A DNA stretch of 64,000 nt from Leptodactylus fallax (GCA_947044405.1 CAMRHE010000011.1:7112501-7176500); one strand, 5' to 3'. Counted from the first letter of the stretch, positions 9,815 to 24,352 are shown. Numbers and translations are program-made. The notes: generated by a model not told the origin, from the letters alone.

Positions 9815-10129
9815 TGGTTAGATTTCTTACTTTAGATGTCAAGGGAATTAACTCTAACATTAAGCGCTGCGTAGTTCCCGTATAGACATAGCCTTTCTAC
9901 AAGAGACTCACCTAGGTCCAGAAGCTTCCTTTAACTTTGCATAACACTGGTTCCTCTAACTTATATGGCAAATGCACCTTCCAAAAGAGCTGGAGTGGCA
10001 ATTTTGGTTTCAATATCTTGACCCTTCCAGACTCATAATGTAGAAAAAAAAATATCTTATAGTCCATGTATTCCTGCACAGCCTCTCTATGGTACTTTTC
10101 AACGTGTATACCCCCACCTCTTCAAAACC
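9815..10129 (+). pseudogene. L1 ORF2 endonuclease relic (copy 2)
   Basis: Same content as 1876-2190, including FLTLDVKGINSNIKRC. One substitution (G at 9968) separates it from copy 1. Here the relic is preceded by the duplication junction, not by L1 inter-ORF sequence. Confidence 0.8.
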
Positions 10130-10394
10130 TCCCAATTCCTGATAGCGTTTTTAACAGCAAATTGCTCTGAATCTGTAAGGGCTATCATGATGAACTTGGT
10201 ATTATTTTAAAGATGAGATTCTCTTTAAAATGAATCCAAGCTCATCTTCATAGCCTTAATGGACCCTAAGATGTGAGGCTATAAAGTGTCTTCCCCTGTC
10301 CTGCCTAAGGCATCATCTTGGAGCTACGTGAAGAAGGAAGAGAAGGGGGGAAGGAACAGAGCTGCAGACTGCAGAGACAATGATAATGAAAATC

Positions 10395-10776
10395 GCTGTT
10401 CACAGACACTCTCCATCCAATCTGGCTGAGCTTGAGCTATTTTGCAAAGAAGAATGGGTAAAAATCTCAGTCTCTAGTTGTGCAAAGCTGGTAGAGACAT
10501 ACCCCAAAAGACTTGCAGCTGTAATTGCAGTGACAGGTGACTTTACAAATTATTGGTATAGGGGGGTTGAAGATTTTTGCATGTCACACTTTTCAGATTT
10601 TTATTTTATTGAAAAATGTTGAAAACCATGTATCATTTTCCTTCCACTTCACAATTATCTGATATTTTGTGTTTGTCTATCACTTAAAATCTCAATAAAA
10701 TACATTTAAATATGTGGTTGTAAGGTGACAAAATGTGAAAAAGTTCAAAGGGTATGAATACTTTTGAAAGCCACTG
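10395..10776 (+). mobile_element. Tc1 3' fragment with right TIR (copy 2)
   Basis: Same C-terminal transposase piece (SPSNLAELELFCKEEWVKIS) and right terminus as 2455-2836. The upstream extra G near 10348 disrupts the fortuitous open frame seen in copies 1 and 3. Confidence 0.8.
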
Positions 10777-10778
10777 TA

Positions 10779-11880
10779 CAAGGGAAAAGAAACCAGAAGT
10801 TATCCCCAGAGTTACCCCCCCCCCCCCCCATGATAGGAACTACTGGGGACAAAGTAGGGAATTTGGAGTTCCCAATGTATTCCGCACAGCTTACATATTC
10901 ACTTTTCACCGTCCAATGTGCATATACGTCTGGCATACTAATGCTCACTACACCCATAGATAAATTATTTGAGGGGTGCAGTTTTTGAAATGGGGTCACT
11001 TTCTAGGGAATTCCAATTTTCTGGTACCTTAGAGACTCTGCAAACATGACATGCCGTGCAGATACCAAGCATTTAAATCTGCGCTCCCAAAGCCACATAG
11101 CGCTCCTTCCCTTCTGTGCCCTGCTGTGTACATAACTGCAGTTTATGCCCACATGCATGACACTGGTGTACCCAGGATACAACTGTGCTCCCAAGCAGCA
11201 GTTTATACCCACATATATAATTTTTTTGTATAGGATAGCCCACTTAATAGTTTTAGGAGTGCATGTCCCTGATGACACACAAAGTGGGTGCAATGTATTG
11301 GGCACTGAAATGTCATTTCAGTTTTCACTATGTACATTAATTTTTGGGAAACACTCCTGGGATCAAAATGATAACCCCTTGATAAATTCCTTGAGGGGTG
11401 TAGCTTCTAAATGGGGTCATTTTTGAGAGTTTTCCATTGTACTGGTACTGGACGGTTTATTGGAAAAAAAAAGAAATTTTTCATTTTTACGTTCCCATGC
11501 TAAAAGAATCTATGAAACAGCTGTGAGGTCAAAATTCTCACCATACCCTTTGATAAATCTTATGAGGGGTGTTGTTTCCAAAATGCGGTCACCTTTTGGG
11601 GGTTTCGATTGTACTGGTACTTTAGGAGCTCTGCAAATGAAACATAGCACCCGAAAACTATTCCAGCAAAATCTACCCTCCAAAAGCCAAATAGCGCTCT
11701 TTCCATACTGAGCCCCGCTATATACCCATACAACAGTTGAGGTATTTCCGTGTTAAGGAGAAATTGTGTAACGAACTTGGTAGAGCTTTTTCTCCTTTAA
11801 CCTCTTGTAAAAATGAAAAATTTGGGGCTAAATTGATGTTTTAACCAAAAAAAAGGAACTTTTCATTTTCACATCCCAAT
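10779..11880 (+). repeat. Frog 'GGGTGTAGTTT' array, part 1 (copy 2)
   Basis: Counterpart of 2839-3940. The A-runs near 11462 and 11847 differ by one or two bases from copy 1. Confidence 0.85.
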
Positions 11881-14387
11881 CAGGGTCGGACTGGCCCACC
11901 GGGGAACCGGTGAATCCACTGGTGGCCCCGAGCCCAGACTATTAGTCCTCATGTCATGGAGGCCCGATCAGGATCCTGACCATCCCGAGCGGGCCCCTGA
12001 CCAGTGGCGTAACGATCGCGGTCGCTATACATACTGTTATTGGAAAGGGACCCTGGCATAATGAAGGACCCTTTCCAATAGATGGCAGCCCAGGGGAGGT
12101 GACTGAAAACAATAAACACATATTCTCACCTCTCCTGGGCATAGCATCCTCTCCAACGCTCTTCCGTCCTGTGACTGAGGCCTGTGATTAGGCCCCAGAG
12201 GTCACATGGGGCGCGGCCACGTAATGACGTCAGTGCTCCTCCACGTGACCGCTGAGGCCCAATCACAGGCCTCAGCAGCGACGTCGGAAAAGGGCCTGAA
12301 GACGCTGAAGACGACAGGATGGAGCGAGGATGCCAAGGAAAGGTAAGGCAAGGTGAGTATGAATGTTTGTTATTTTTAATCACTTCCCCTGGGCCTCCGA
12401 TTATTATACTCTGGGGTCTGAGGAGACTCCAGAGAATAGTAATAGCACTGAAGCGGAGGGGGGCTATTGGGCGCATATAACACTGTGTGGGGGCCACTGT
12501 AGAGCATATAATACTGTGTGGGGGGCCACTGTGGAGCTTATAATACTGTGTGGGGGCCACTGTGGAGCTTATAATACTGTGTGGGGGCCACTGTGGAGCT
12601 TATAATACTGGGTGGGGGCCACTGTGGAGCTTATACAGTGGCTCCTTCATTTTTTTTTTTAATTACACCGGGGCAGGTGAAAAAAACAAAACAAAACACC
12701 CCCTCAAACTTTCTTTCCTGTCCCCAGTGCAGTTTGGTCCTGCAGTTCTGTTGTTTTCTTCCAGCTGAAGTTCCCCCTGCACGTGACTACCTGTGACGTC
12801 ACGTGACCCCTGAGGCCAATAAGCGGCCTAAGGGAAGGGACCTGGGACGCCACAGCCAGTGTTGACTTCCGGCAAAAAGAAGACAGCGGAGCTGCAGGAC
12901 CGGACTGTGTTGGGAGGACATCGGAGACAGGTGAGTATGTTTAGTATGTTTTGTTTTTTGTTTTTTGAGGGGGAGGGTAGGGGGGGATTCACCTCCCCCA
13001 GACTAATTATAAAAAAGAAAAAAAATTATACTGGACAACCTCTTTAAAGTGTGGCGCATTAGGGGGCCCTGGGGGATATATTAAAGGGGTTGTTCAGGCA
13101 TAATTTGTTATGGTTTATCCTCAGGATAGGCCATAGATACCTGATCTGTAGTGGGCTGACCCCGGACCGATCAGCTGTTCGGAGCCACTTCTGATGCCCG
13201 TACTGTACACAATACAGGGCCAGAAGCAGAAAGCTCTGTCCACTGTATATTAGACGGGCACCTTCACTGCATCTCAGCACTTATTGAAGTCAGTAGGAGT
13301 TGAGCTGCAGTGAATGTGCCGGGCTGCTATACAGTGGATGGAGCTTTCTGCTTCCGGCCCTGTGTTGTGTACAGAACGGGCTCCGGAAGTGGCTCCGGAC
13401 AGCTGATGGGGCCATGTGTCAGCCCCCTACTGATCAGGTATTTATGGCCTATCCTGAGCATAGGCCATAAAAAAGATTAACCCTGGACAACCCCTTTAAT
13501 ATTCCCCACACAGTTTAATGTCCCCCCCACAGGATGTCAGCCCTCATCACTGTTCCCACACAATATAATGACCCCATCACTGTTCCCCATACAGTATGGG
13601 GGACCAGTGAAGAGGCCACTATGTGGGGGACCAGTGAAGTGACCATAGAAAAATTTGGCCCAGACAACTCCTTAAAAGAGGTTGTCCATAAACTGGAGCG
13701 ACCACTGTGTCGGCCGCATGGGAGGTGTAAAAATAAGAAAAAAAAAAAAAAAAAAGCATACTCACCTGTCCCAGCACCCCGTTGTCCCCTGCCTGTTACT
13801 GTTCGGTCTCATGGCGGCGCCTCATTTCTGGAAATCCTGTACCTAATTGGTCTTAGCAATCAGATGAGGTGCAGTACTCCCAGCAAGGAGTCGCCGGCAC
13901 GAGACTGAATTGACCCTGGCAGTGGACAATGGAGCGCCAGGGACAAAGTAGTATGCTTTTTAATTTACTTATTTTTTTACTTTACACCTCCCGCCAGCTA
14001 CATGGGTTGCTCCAATTCCTGGACGACCTCTTTAAAGGATTTATCAATCTTTCTAATATTGATGGCCTGTCCTTAGGATAGGCCATCAATATTACATCTG
14101 CGATGATACAACAGCCAGGACCTCTGCAGATCAGCTTTTCCAGGACAATGTGGCTACAGGTAAAGGTAACAATTCTTGGAGCCATGCTGTTCACTTGCCA
14201 TACAAGGTGTAGCAGTAGGTTTAGGTAGTGCAGTGGTGCACATAGTATGGCGGGTGAGCAGAATGGCTCCCGGCATGTTATTACCTTTAGCCGCCCTGTC
14301 TCGGTACCGCTGATCTGCAGGGGTCCTGATGGTGGGCCCCTAGAAACAATTCCACTGGTGGGCCCTAGACATCCCAGTCCGACACTG
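11881..14387 (+). mobile_element. Non-autonomous hAT element (copy 2)
   Basis: Counterpart of 3941-6447 with the perfect 8-bp duplication 'atcccaat' at 11873-11880 and 14388-14395. It contains the same two CpG cores, 31-bp minisatellite and palindromic MITEs. The loss of one G near 12210 changes local open frames. Confidence 0.9.
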
Positions 14388-15210
14388 ATCCCAATGTTAA
14401 TAAAAACTGTTAATCAGCTGTTGAGTCAAAATGTTCACCATACCCCTTGATATGCTCTGTGAGGGGTGTAGTTTCTAAAACTGAGTCACTGAGGGTTTTC
14501 ATTGTTTGGGTTTTCTAGGGACTCTGCAATTGCAACACGGCACCTGAAAACTATTCCAGCAAAATCTACCCTCCAAAAGCCAAATAGCGCTCTTTCCATC
14601 CGAGCCCTGTCAGGTACCCATACAGGAGATTACGACCACATATGGGGGGGGGGGTTCTGTGTTCAGGAGCAATTTTTTAACAAACCGTGGGGTGATTTTT
14701 CACCTTTAAATTCTTGTGAAAATGAAAACTGTTGGGATAAAGTGATGTTTTTGTAGTTTTTCATTTACATATCCCAATGTTAATAAAATCTGTGAAACTG
14801 ATGTGGTTCCAAAATACTCACTATACATCTTGATAAATTCTGTTAGGGCTGTAGTTTCCAAACTGGGGTCACTTTTTGGGGGTTTCCATTGTATTGGTAC
14901 TCTAGGAGCTCTTGAAATTAGACATGGCACCTGAAAACTATTCCAGAAAAATCTGCTTTTCAAATTGTCGCTCCTTCCCTTCGTACACTGCTGTGTGCCC
15001 AAACTTCAGTTTACACCCACATGTGGGGTATTTATGTGCTCGGGAGAAATTGTTCAACAAACTGTAAGATGTATTTTCTCCTTTGTGAATGTGTTAATTT
15101 TAGGGCTAAATGAATGTATTAGTGAAAAAAAAATTAAATGTCTAAATTACACCTCCATATTGTTTTACTTCCCAAATGCTGTTTTGAATTATTTGAGGGG
15201 TGCATTTTTT

Positions 15211-16411
15211 GCCCATTCTTCTTTGCAAAATAGCTCAAGCTCAGACAGATTGGATGGAGAACATCTGTGATCAGCAATTTTTATGTCTTGCTACAGATGC
15301 TCAATGGGATTTAGGTCTGGACTTTGGCGATTCTAACACATGAATATTCTTTGATCTAAACCATTCCACTGTAGCTCTGGTTTTATGTTTAGGGTCATTG
15401 TCTTGCTGGAAGGTGAATCTCCTTCCCAGTCTCAAGCCTTTTGCTGCCTTCCCATCAACTCTGACCAGCTTCCCATTCCCTGCTGAAGAAAAGCATCCCA
15501 CAACATGATGCTGCCACCACCATGGGGATGGTGTGTTCAGGTCGATGAGCAGTGTTACTTTTTTGCCACAGTGATACTTTTATTGCTTTGCTTTTAGGCC
15601 AGATGAGACCAAAACTTTGGTGTTATCTGACCAGAGCACTTTCTTGCACATGTTTGCTGTGTCCCCTATATGGCTTGTGGCAAACTGCAAACGGCACTTT
15701 TTATGTCTTTCTTTCAACAATGGTTTTCTTCTTGCCACTCTTCCATAAAGGACAGATTTGTGGAGCGCACAACTTATAGTTGTCCTGTGGACAGATTCTC
15801 CCATCTGAGCTGTGGATTTCTGCAGCTCCTCCAGAGTTACCATGGGCCTCTTGGCTGCTTCTCTTACCAGTGCTCTCCTTGCTCGATCTGTCAGTTTAGG
15901 TGGACACCCATAGGTTTGCAGTTGTAGAATACTTTTTCCATTTTTGGATGATGGATTGAACATCTTGGGATATGTTTTTATAACCTAACCCTGCTTTAAA
16001 CTTCTCCACAACTTTATCTCTGACCTGCCTAGTGAGTTTATTAATCTTCACAATGTTGTTTGTTCACTAGTGTTCTCTAACAAACCACTGAGGCCTTCAC
16101 AGAACAGGTGTATTTATACTGAGACTAAATTGCACACAGTTGGACTCTATTAACTAATTAAGTGACTTCTGAAGGCAATTGATTGCACTGGATTTTATTT
16201 AGGGATATCAGAGTACAGGGGGCTGAATACTTTTGCATGTCACACTTTTCAGATTTTTATTTGATTAAATAATGTATAATTTTCGTTCCACTTCACAATT
16301 ATGTGCTACAATGTGTTGGTCTATCACTTAATAAAATACAATAAGTTTGTGGTTGTAAGTTGACAAAATGTGAAAAAGTTCAAGGGGTATGAATACTTTG
16401 GCAAGCCACTG
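15211..16411 (-). mobile_element. Tc1 5' part with broken transposase (copy 2)
   Basis: Counterpart of 7270-8470. Transposase pieces at 15580-15963 and 15301-15501 on the minus strand are identical in translation to copy 1. It lacks the right TIR. Confidence 0.85.
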
Positions 16412-16664
16412 TAAATCAGAAAAATCGCTGTTACAATTATAAACCTTCTAATGTCCAAAATAAATTAAAGGACGATTAAAAGCTGATGCCAGTATAAAGC
16501 AAATATATGGATATATATGGTAGATAATATTTCTTAATGTATTTGGGTGGTATGACTATCTGTCTAAAAATCAGAGCATTTCACATTTTGAAAATTGCGA
16601 TTTTTTTTTTTTTATTTCCTATTTTTTTTTAAAATAATTCCAAAATATTGATCAATGTTTACCA

Positions 16665-17666
16665 TTAACCCCTTCCCTAAATCCACCGTAATAGTACGGT
16701 GCTGCGGGGAAGGATTTCCTGCAAACCACCGTACTACTACAGCGGAAGCATGGTGCGCACACAGAAACTGTGTGCGCACCGTGCTTTGCGGGTGTCAGCC
16801 GTATGTAATAGCTAACACTGTCCTCTAACACCCCCGGTCAAAACATGACCGCGGCACCTCAGGGGTTTAATTATATATTGGGGTCCCGATCCGCCCCCCC
16901 CCCCCCCCCGCGACATTTTCAGGGTGTGCCGCTGTTCCTGCATAGGCTGCATAGGCTGACAGCCTCCTATACACTGCAATACATGTGTATTGCAGCATAT
17001 ACCTATTGATCCAGCGATCAGAAGATCACTGCTTCAATCCCCTATGGGGACAAAAAAAAAATGTAAAAAAAAGTAAAAAAAAAAAATGTTTAAACATGTT
17101 AAAAAAAATAGCAAATGAATAAAGCCCCCAAAATCCCATATTCCCATATTAAATGTTTTATTATGTAAAATAAAGAAAATAAAAAAACAATACATATTTG
17201 GTATCTCCACGTCCGTAAATACCCGAACAATAAAACTAAAACATTATTTAACCCGCATGCTGAATGACATTTAAAAAAAAAATGTAGAAAACTGCACAAA
17301 ATAATGATTATTCACTATCTTTCCTCACAAAATGTTCAATAAAAACTGATCAAAAGGTCAGATGAAAACCAAAATGGTATCAATAAAAAGCACAGGTCGT
17401 TCCGCAAAAATTACGCCCTCAAACAGCTCTCTCAACAGAAAAATAAAAATGTTATGCCTTTCAGAAGATGGCGATTCATTGATTTTTTTCCCTAAATGGA
17501 ATTTTATTCTGCACAATTAGCAACACATAAAAAAACAACATAAATTAGGTATCTACATAATTGTACAGACCTCCAGAATAAAGGTAACATGTTTCTTATG
17601 CTGTACACTGCATGGCAAAAAAAAAAATGTTAAAAGCAATTCCAGAATTGATGATTTCTTTTATAT
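16665..17666 (+). mobile_element. Head of a TTAA-flanked element (copy 2)
   Basis: Counterpart of 8724-9722, beginning TTAACCCCTTCCC and ending at the second unit junction. The C-run is 16 long here, against 17 in copy 1 and 15 in copy 3. Confidence 0.8.
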
Positions 17667-17758
17667 TTATATTGTTTTTGCATACGCTGAAGGAGCAGTT
17701 TGGTATGCCTACCCCCTACGCCACCAGCACCACCTGGTGAGCCCTGTATACTTTCCAA

Positions 17759-18073
17759 TGGTTAGATTTCTTACTTTAGATGTCAAGGGAATTAACTCTA
17801 ACATTAAGCGCTGCGTAGTTCCCGTATAGACATAGCCTTTCTACAAGAGACTCACCTAGGTCCAGAAGCTTCCTTTAACTTTGCATAACACTGGTTCCTC
17901 TAACTTATATGACAAATGCACCTTCCAAAAGAGCTGGAGTGGCAATTTTGGTTTCAATATCTTGACCCTTCCAGACTCATAATGTAGAAAAAAAAATATC
18001 TTATAGTCCATGTATTCCTGCACAGCCTCTCTATGGTACTTTTCAACGTGTATACCCCCACCTCTTCAAAACC
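17759..18073 (+). pseudogene. L1 ORF2 endonuclease relic (copy 3)
   Basis: Counterpart of 1876-2190; shares A with copy 1 at the site where copy 2 has G (9968). Confidence 0.8.
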
Positions 18074-18337
18074 TCCCAATTCCTGATAGCGTTTTTAACA
18101 GCAAATTGCTCTGAATCTGTAAGGGCTATCATGATGAACTTGGTATTATTTTAAAGATGAGATTCTCTTTAAAATGAATCCAAGCTCATCTTCATAGCCT
18201 TAATGGACCCTAAGATGTGAGGCTATAAAGTGTCTTCCCCTGTCCTGCCTAAGGCATCATCTTGGAGCTACGTGAAGAAGGAAGAGAAGGGGGAAGGAAC
18301 AGAGCTGCAGACTGCAGAGACAATGATAATGAAAATC

Positions 18338-18719
18338 GCTGTTCACAGACACTCTCCATCCAATCTGGCTGAGCTTGAGCTATTTTGCAAAGAAGAATGG
18401 GTAAAAATCTCAGTCTCTAGTTGTGCAAAGCTGGTAGAGACATACCCCAAAAGACTTGCAGCTGTAATTGCAGTGACAGGTGACTTTACAAATTATTGGT
18501 ATAGGGGGGTTGAAGATTTTTGCATGTCACACTTTTCAGATTTTTATTTTATTGAAAAATGTTGAAAACCATGTATCATTTTCCTTCCACTTCACAATTA
18601 TCTGATATTTTGTGTTTGTCTATCACTTAAAATCTCAATAAAATACATTTAAATATGTGGTTGTAAGGTGACAAAATGTGAAAAAGTTCAAAGGGTATGA
18701 ATACTTTTGAAAGCCACTG
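18338..18719 (+). mobile_element. Tc1 3' fragment with right TIR (copy 3)
   Basis: Counterpart of 2455-2836. The C-run just downstream is 14 long instead of 15. Confidence 0.8.
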
Positions 18720-18721
18720 TA

Positions 18722-19823
18722 CAAGGGAAAAGAAACCAGAAGTTATCCCCAGAGTTACCCCCCCCCCCCCCATGATAGGAACTACTGGGGACAAAGTAGG
18801 GAATTTGGAGTTCCCAATGTATTCCGCACAGCTTACATATTCACTTTTCACCGTCCAATGTGCATATACGTCTGGCATACTAATGCTCACTACACCCATA
18901 GATAAATTATTTGAGGGGTGCAGTTTTTGAAATGGGGTCACTTTCTAGGGAATTCCAATTTTCTGGTACCTTAGAGACTCTGCAAACATGACATGCCGTG
19001 CAGATACCAAGCATTTAAATCTGCGCTCCCAAAGCCACATAGCGCTCCTTCCCTTCTGTGCCCTGCTGTGTACATAACTGCAGTTTATGCCCACATGCAT
19101 GACACTGGTGTACCCAGGATACAACTGTGCTCCCAAGCAGCAGTTTATACCCACATATATAATTTTTTTGTATAGGATAGCCCACTTAATAGTTTTAGGA
19201 GTGCATGTCCCTGATGACACACAAAGTGGGTGCAATGTATTGGGCACTGAAATGTCATTTCAGTTTTCACTATGTACATTAATTTTTGGGAAACACTCCT
19301 GGGATCAAAATGATAACCCCTTGATAAATTCCTTGAGGGGTGTAGCTTCTAAATGGGGTCATTTTTGAGAGTTTTCCATTGTACTGGTACTGGACGGTTT
19401 ATTGGAAAAAAAAAGAAATTTTTCATTTTTACGTTCCCATGCTAAAAGAATCTATGAAACAGCTGTGAGGTCAAAATTCTCACCATACCCTTTGATAAAT
19501 CTTATGAGGGGTGTTGTTTCCAAAATGCGGTCACCTTTTGGGGGTTTCGATTGTACTGGTACTTTAGGAGCTCTGCAAATGAAACATAGCACCCGAAAAC
19601 TATTCCAGCAAAATCTACCCTCCAAAAGCCAAATAGCGCTCTTTCCATACTGAGCCCCGCTATATACCCATACAACAGTTGAGGTATTTCCGTGTTAAGG
19701 AGAAATTGTGTAACGAACTTGGTAGAGCTTTTTCTCCTTTAACCTCTTGTAAAAATGAAAAATTTGGGGCTAAATTGATGTTTTAACCAAAAAAAAAGGA
19801 ACTTTTCATTTTCACATCCCAAT
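18722..19823 (+). repeat. Frog 'GGGTGTAGTTT' array, part 1 (copy 3)
   Basis: Counterpart of 2839-3940, interrupted by the hAT element at 19824; it resumes at 22338-23151. Confidence 0.85.
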
Positions 19824-22329
19824 CAGGGTCGGACTGGCCCACCGGGGAACCGGTGAATCCACTGGTGGCCCCGAGCCCAGACTATTAGTCCTCATGTCAT
19901 GGAGGCCCGATCAGGATCCTGACCATCCCGAGCGGGCCCCTGACCAGTGGCGTAACGATCGCGGTCGCTATACATACTGTTATTGGAAAGGGACCCTGGC
20001 ATAATGAAGGACCCTTTCCAATAGATGGCAGCCCAGGGGAGGTGACTGAAAACAATAAACACATATTCTCACCTCTCCTGGGCATAGCATCCTCTCCAAC
20101 GCTCTTCCGTCCTGTGACTGAGGCCTGTGATTAGGCCCCAGAGGTCACATGGGGGCGCGGCCACGTAATGACGTCAGTGCTCCTCCACGTGACCGCTGAG
20201 GCCCAATCACAGGCCTCAGCAGCGACGTCGGAAAAGGGCCTGAAGACGCTGAAGACGACAGGATGGAGCGAGGATGCCAAGGAAAGGTAAGGCAAGGTGA
20301 GTATGAATGTTTGTTATTTTTAATCACTTCCCCTGGGCCTCCGATTATTATACTCTGGGGTCTGAGGAGACTCCAGAGTATAGTAATAGCACTGAAGCGG
20401 AGGGGGGCTATTGGGCGCATATAACACTGTGTGGGGGCCACTGTAGAGCATATAATACTGTGTGGGGGGCCACTGTGGAGCTTATAATACTGTGTGGGGG
20501 CCACTGTGGAGCTTATAATACTGTGTGGGGGCCACTGTGGAGCTTATAATACTGGGTGGGGGCCACTGTGGAGCTTATACAGTGGCTCCTTCATTTTTTT
20601 TTTTAATTACACCGGGGCAGGTGAAAAAAACAAAACAAAACACCCCCTCAAACTTTCTTTCCTGTCCCCAGTGCAGTTTGGTCCTGCAGTTCTGTTGTTT
20701 TCTTCCAGCTGAAGTTCCCCCTGCACGTGACTACCTGTGACGTCACGTGACCCCTGAGGCCAATAAGCGGCCTAAGGGAAGGGACCTGGGACGCCACAGC
20801 CAGTGTTGACTTCCGGCAAAAAGAAGACAGCGGAGCTGCAGGACCGGACTGTGTTGGGAGGACATCGGAGACAGGTGAGTATGTTTAGTATGTTTTGTTT
20901 TTTGTTTTTTGAGGGGGAGGGTAGGGGGGATTCACCTCCCCCAGACTAATTATAAAAAAGAAAAAAATTATACTGGACAACCTCTTTAAAGTGTGGCGCA
21001 TTAGGGGGGCCCTGGGGGATATATTAAAGGGGTTGTTCAGGCATAATTTGTTATGGTTTATCCTCAGGATAGGCCATAGATACCTGATCTGTAGTGGGCT
21101 GACCCCGGACCGATCAGCTGTTCGGAGCCACTTCTGATGCCCGTACTGTACACAATACAGGGCCAGAAGCAGAAAGCTCTGTCCACTGTATATTAGACGG
21201 GCACCTTCACTGCATCTCAGCACTTATTGAAGTCAGTAGGAGTTGAGCTGCAGTGAATGTGCCGGGCTGCTATACAGTGGATGGAGCTTTCTGCTTCCGG
21301 CCCTGTGTTGTGTACAGAACGGGCTCCGGAAGTGGCTCCGGACAGCTGATGGGGCCATGTGTCAGCCCCCTACTGATCAGGTATTTATGGCCTATCCTGA
21401 GCATAGGCCATAAAAAAGATTAACCCTGGACAACCCCTTTAATATTCCCCACACAGTTTAATGTCCCCCCCACAGGATGTCAGCCCTCATCACTGTTCCC
21501 ACACAATATAATGACCCCATCACTGTTCCCCATACAGTATGGGGGACCAGTGAAGAGGCCACTATGTGGGGGACCAGTGAAGTGACCATAGAAAAATTTG
21601 GCCCAGACAACTCCTTAAAAGAGGTTGTCCATAAACTGGAGCGACCACTGTGTCGGCCGCATGGGAGGTGTAAAAATAAGAAAAAAAAAAAAAAAAAGCA
21701 TACTCACCTGTCCCAGCACCCCGTTGTCCCCTGCCTGTTACTGTTCGGTCTCATGGCGGCGCCTCATTTCTGGAAATCCTGTACCTAATTGGTCTTAGCA
21801 ATCAGATGAGGTGCAGTACTCCCAGCAAGGAGTCGCCGGCACGAGACTGAATTGACCCTGGCAGTGGACAATGGAGCGCCAGGGACAAAGTAGTATGCTT
21901 TTTAATTTACTTATTTTTTTACTTTACACCTCCCGCCAGCTACATGGGTTGCTCCAATTCCTGGACGACCTCTTTAAAGGATTTATCAATCTTTCTAATA
22001 TTGATGGCCTGTCCTTAGGATAGGCCATCAATATTACATCTGCGATGATACAACAGCCAGGACCTCTGCAGATCAGCTTTTCCAGGACAATGTGGCTACA
22101 GGTAAAGGTAACAATTCTTGGAGCCATGCTGTTCACTTGCCATACAAGGTGTAGCAGTAGGTTTAGGTAGTGCAGTGGTGCACATAGTATGGCGGGTGAG
22201 CAGAATGGCTCCCGGCATGTTATTACCTTTAGCCGCCCTGTCTCGGTACCGCTGATCTGCAGGGGTCCTGATGGTGGGCCCCTAGAAACAATTCCACTGG
22301 TGGGCCCTAGACATCCCAGTCCGACACTG
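19824..22329 (+). mobile_element. Non-autonomous hAT element (copy 3)
   Basis: Counterpart of 3941-6447 with a perfect 8-bp duplication 'atcccaat' at 19816-19823 and 22330-22337. Same internal order: CpG core, minisatellite, second CpG core, MITEs. Confidence 0.9.
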
Positions 22330-23151
22330 ATCCCAATGTTAATAAAAACTGTTAATCAGCTGTTGAGTCAAAATGTTCACCATACCCCTTGATATGCTCT
22401 GTGAGGGGTGTAGTTTCTAAAACTGAGTCACTGAGGGTTTTCATTGTTTGGGTTTTCTAGGGACTCTGCAATTGCAACACGGCACCTGAAAACTATTCCA
22501 GCAAAATCTACCCTCCAAAAGCCAAATAGCGCTCTTTCCATCCGAGCCCTGTCAGGTACCCATACAGGAGATTACGACCACATATGGGGGGGGGGTTCTG
22601 TGTTCAGGAGCAATTTTTTAACAAACCGTGGGGTGATTTTTCACCTTTAAATTCTTGTGAAAATGAAAACTGTTGGGATAAAGTGATGTTTTTGTAGTTT
22701 TTCATTTACATATCCCAATGTTAATAAAATCTGTGAAACTGATGTGGTTCCAAAATACTCACTATACATCTTGATAAATTCTGTTAGGGCTGTAGTTTCC
22801 AAACTGGGGTCACTTTTTGGGGGTTTCCATTGTATTGGTACTCTAGGAGCTCTTGAAATTAGACATGGCACCTGAAAACTATTCCAGAAAAATCTGCTTT
22901 TCAAATTGTCGCTCCTTCCCTTCGTACACTGCTGTGTGCCCAAACTTCAGTTTACACCCACATGTGGGGTATTTATGTGCTCGGGAGAAATTGTTCAACA
23001 AACTGTAAGATGTATTTTCTCCTTTGTGAATGTGTTAATTTTAGGGCTAAATGAATGTATTAGTGAAAAAAAAATTAAATGTCTAAATTACACCTCCATA
23101 TTGTTTTACTTCCCAAATGCTGTTTTGAATTATTTGAGGGGTGCATTTTTT

Positions 23152-24352
23152 GCCCATTCTTCTTTGCAAAATAGCTCAAGCTCAGACAGATTGGATGGAG
23201 AACATCTGTGATCAGCAATTTTTATGTCTTGCTACAGATGCTCAATGGGATTTAGGTCTGGACTTTGGCGATTCTAACACATGAATATTCTTTGATCTAA
23301 ACCATTCCACTGTAGCTCTGGTTTTATGTTTAGGGTCATTGTCTTGCTGGAAGGTGAATCTCCTTCCCAGTCTCAAGCCTTTTGCTGCCTTCCCATCAAC
23401 TCTGACCAGCTTCCCATTCCCTGCTGAAGAAAAGCATCCCACAACATGATGCTGCCACCACCATGGGGATGGTGTGTTCAGGTCGATGAGCAGTGTTACT
23501 TTTTTGCCACAGTGATACTTTTATTGCTTTGCTTTTAGGCCAGATGAGACCAAAACTTTGGTGTTATCTGACCAGAGCACTTTCTTGCACATGTTTGCTG
23601 TGTCCCCTATATGGCTTGTGGCAAACTGCAAACGGCACTTTTTATGTCTTTCTTTCAACAATGGTTTTCTTCTTGCCACTCTTCCATAAAGGACAGATTT
23701 GTGGAGCGCACAACTTATAGTTGTCCTGTGGACAGATTCTCCCATCTGAGCTGTGGATTTCTGCAGCTCCTCCAGAGTTACCATGGGCCTCTTGGCTGCT
23801 TCTCTTACCAGTGCTCTCCTTGCTCGATCTGTCAGTTTAGGTGGACACCCATAGGTTTGCAGTTGTAGAATACTTTTTCCATTTTTGGATGATGGATTGA
23901 ACATCTTGGGATATGTTTTTATAACCTAACCCTGCTTTAAACTTCTCCACAACTTTATCTCTGACCTGCCTAGTGAGTTTATTAATCTTCACAATGTTGT
24001 TTGTTCACTAGTGTTCTCTAACAAACCACTGAGGCCTTCACAGAACAGGTGTATTTATACTGAGACTAAATTGCACACAGTTGGACTCTATTAACTAATT
24101 AAGTGACTTCTGAAGGCAATTGATTGCACTGGATTTTATTTAGGGATATCAGAGTACAGGGGGCTGAATACTTTTGCATGTCACACTTTTCAGATTTTTA
24201 TTTGATTAAATAATGTATAATTTTCGTTCCACTTCACAATTATGTGCTACAATGTGTTGGTCTATCACTTAATAAAATACAATAAGTTTGTGGTTGTAAG
24301 TTGACAAAATGTGAAAAAGTTCAAGGGGTATGAATACTTTGGCAAGCCACTG
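23152..24352 (-). mobile_element. Tc1 5' part with broken transposase (copy 3)
   Basis: Counterpart of 7270-8470; transposase pieces at 23521-23904 and 23242-23442 on the minus strand, identical in translation to copy 1. Confidence 0.85.

Larger units (their letters stand above)
9726..17666 (+). repeat. 7.94 kb tandem unit, copy 2
   Basis: Second head-to-tail copy, joined to copy 1 by the 3-bp filler 'tta' (9723-9725), which matches neither flank. Private variants include G at 9968, A near 12436 (copies 1 and 3 have T) and 'aaatcaga' near 16415. An extra G in the run near 10348 shortens an open frame that is longer in copies 1 and 3. Otherwise it is near-identical. Confidence 0.95.
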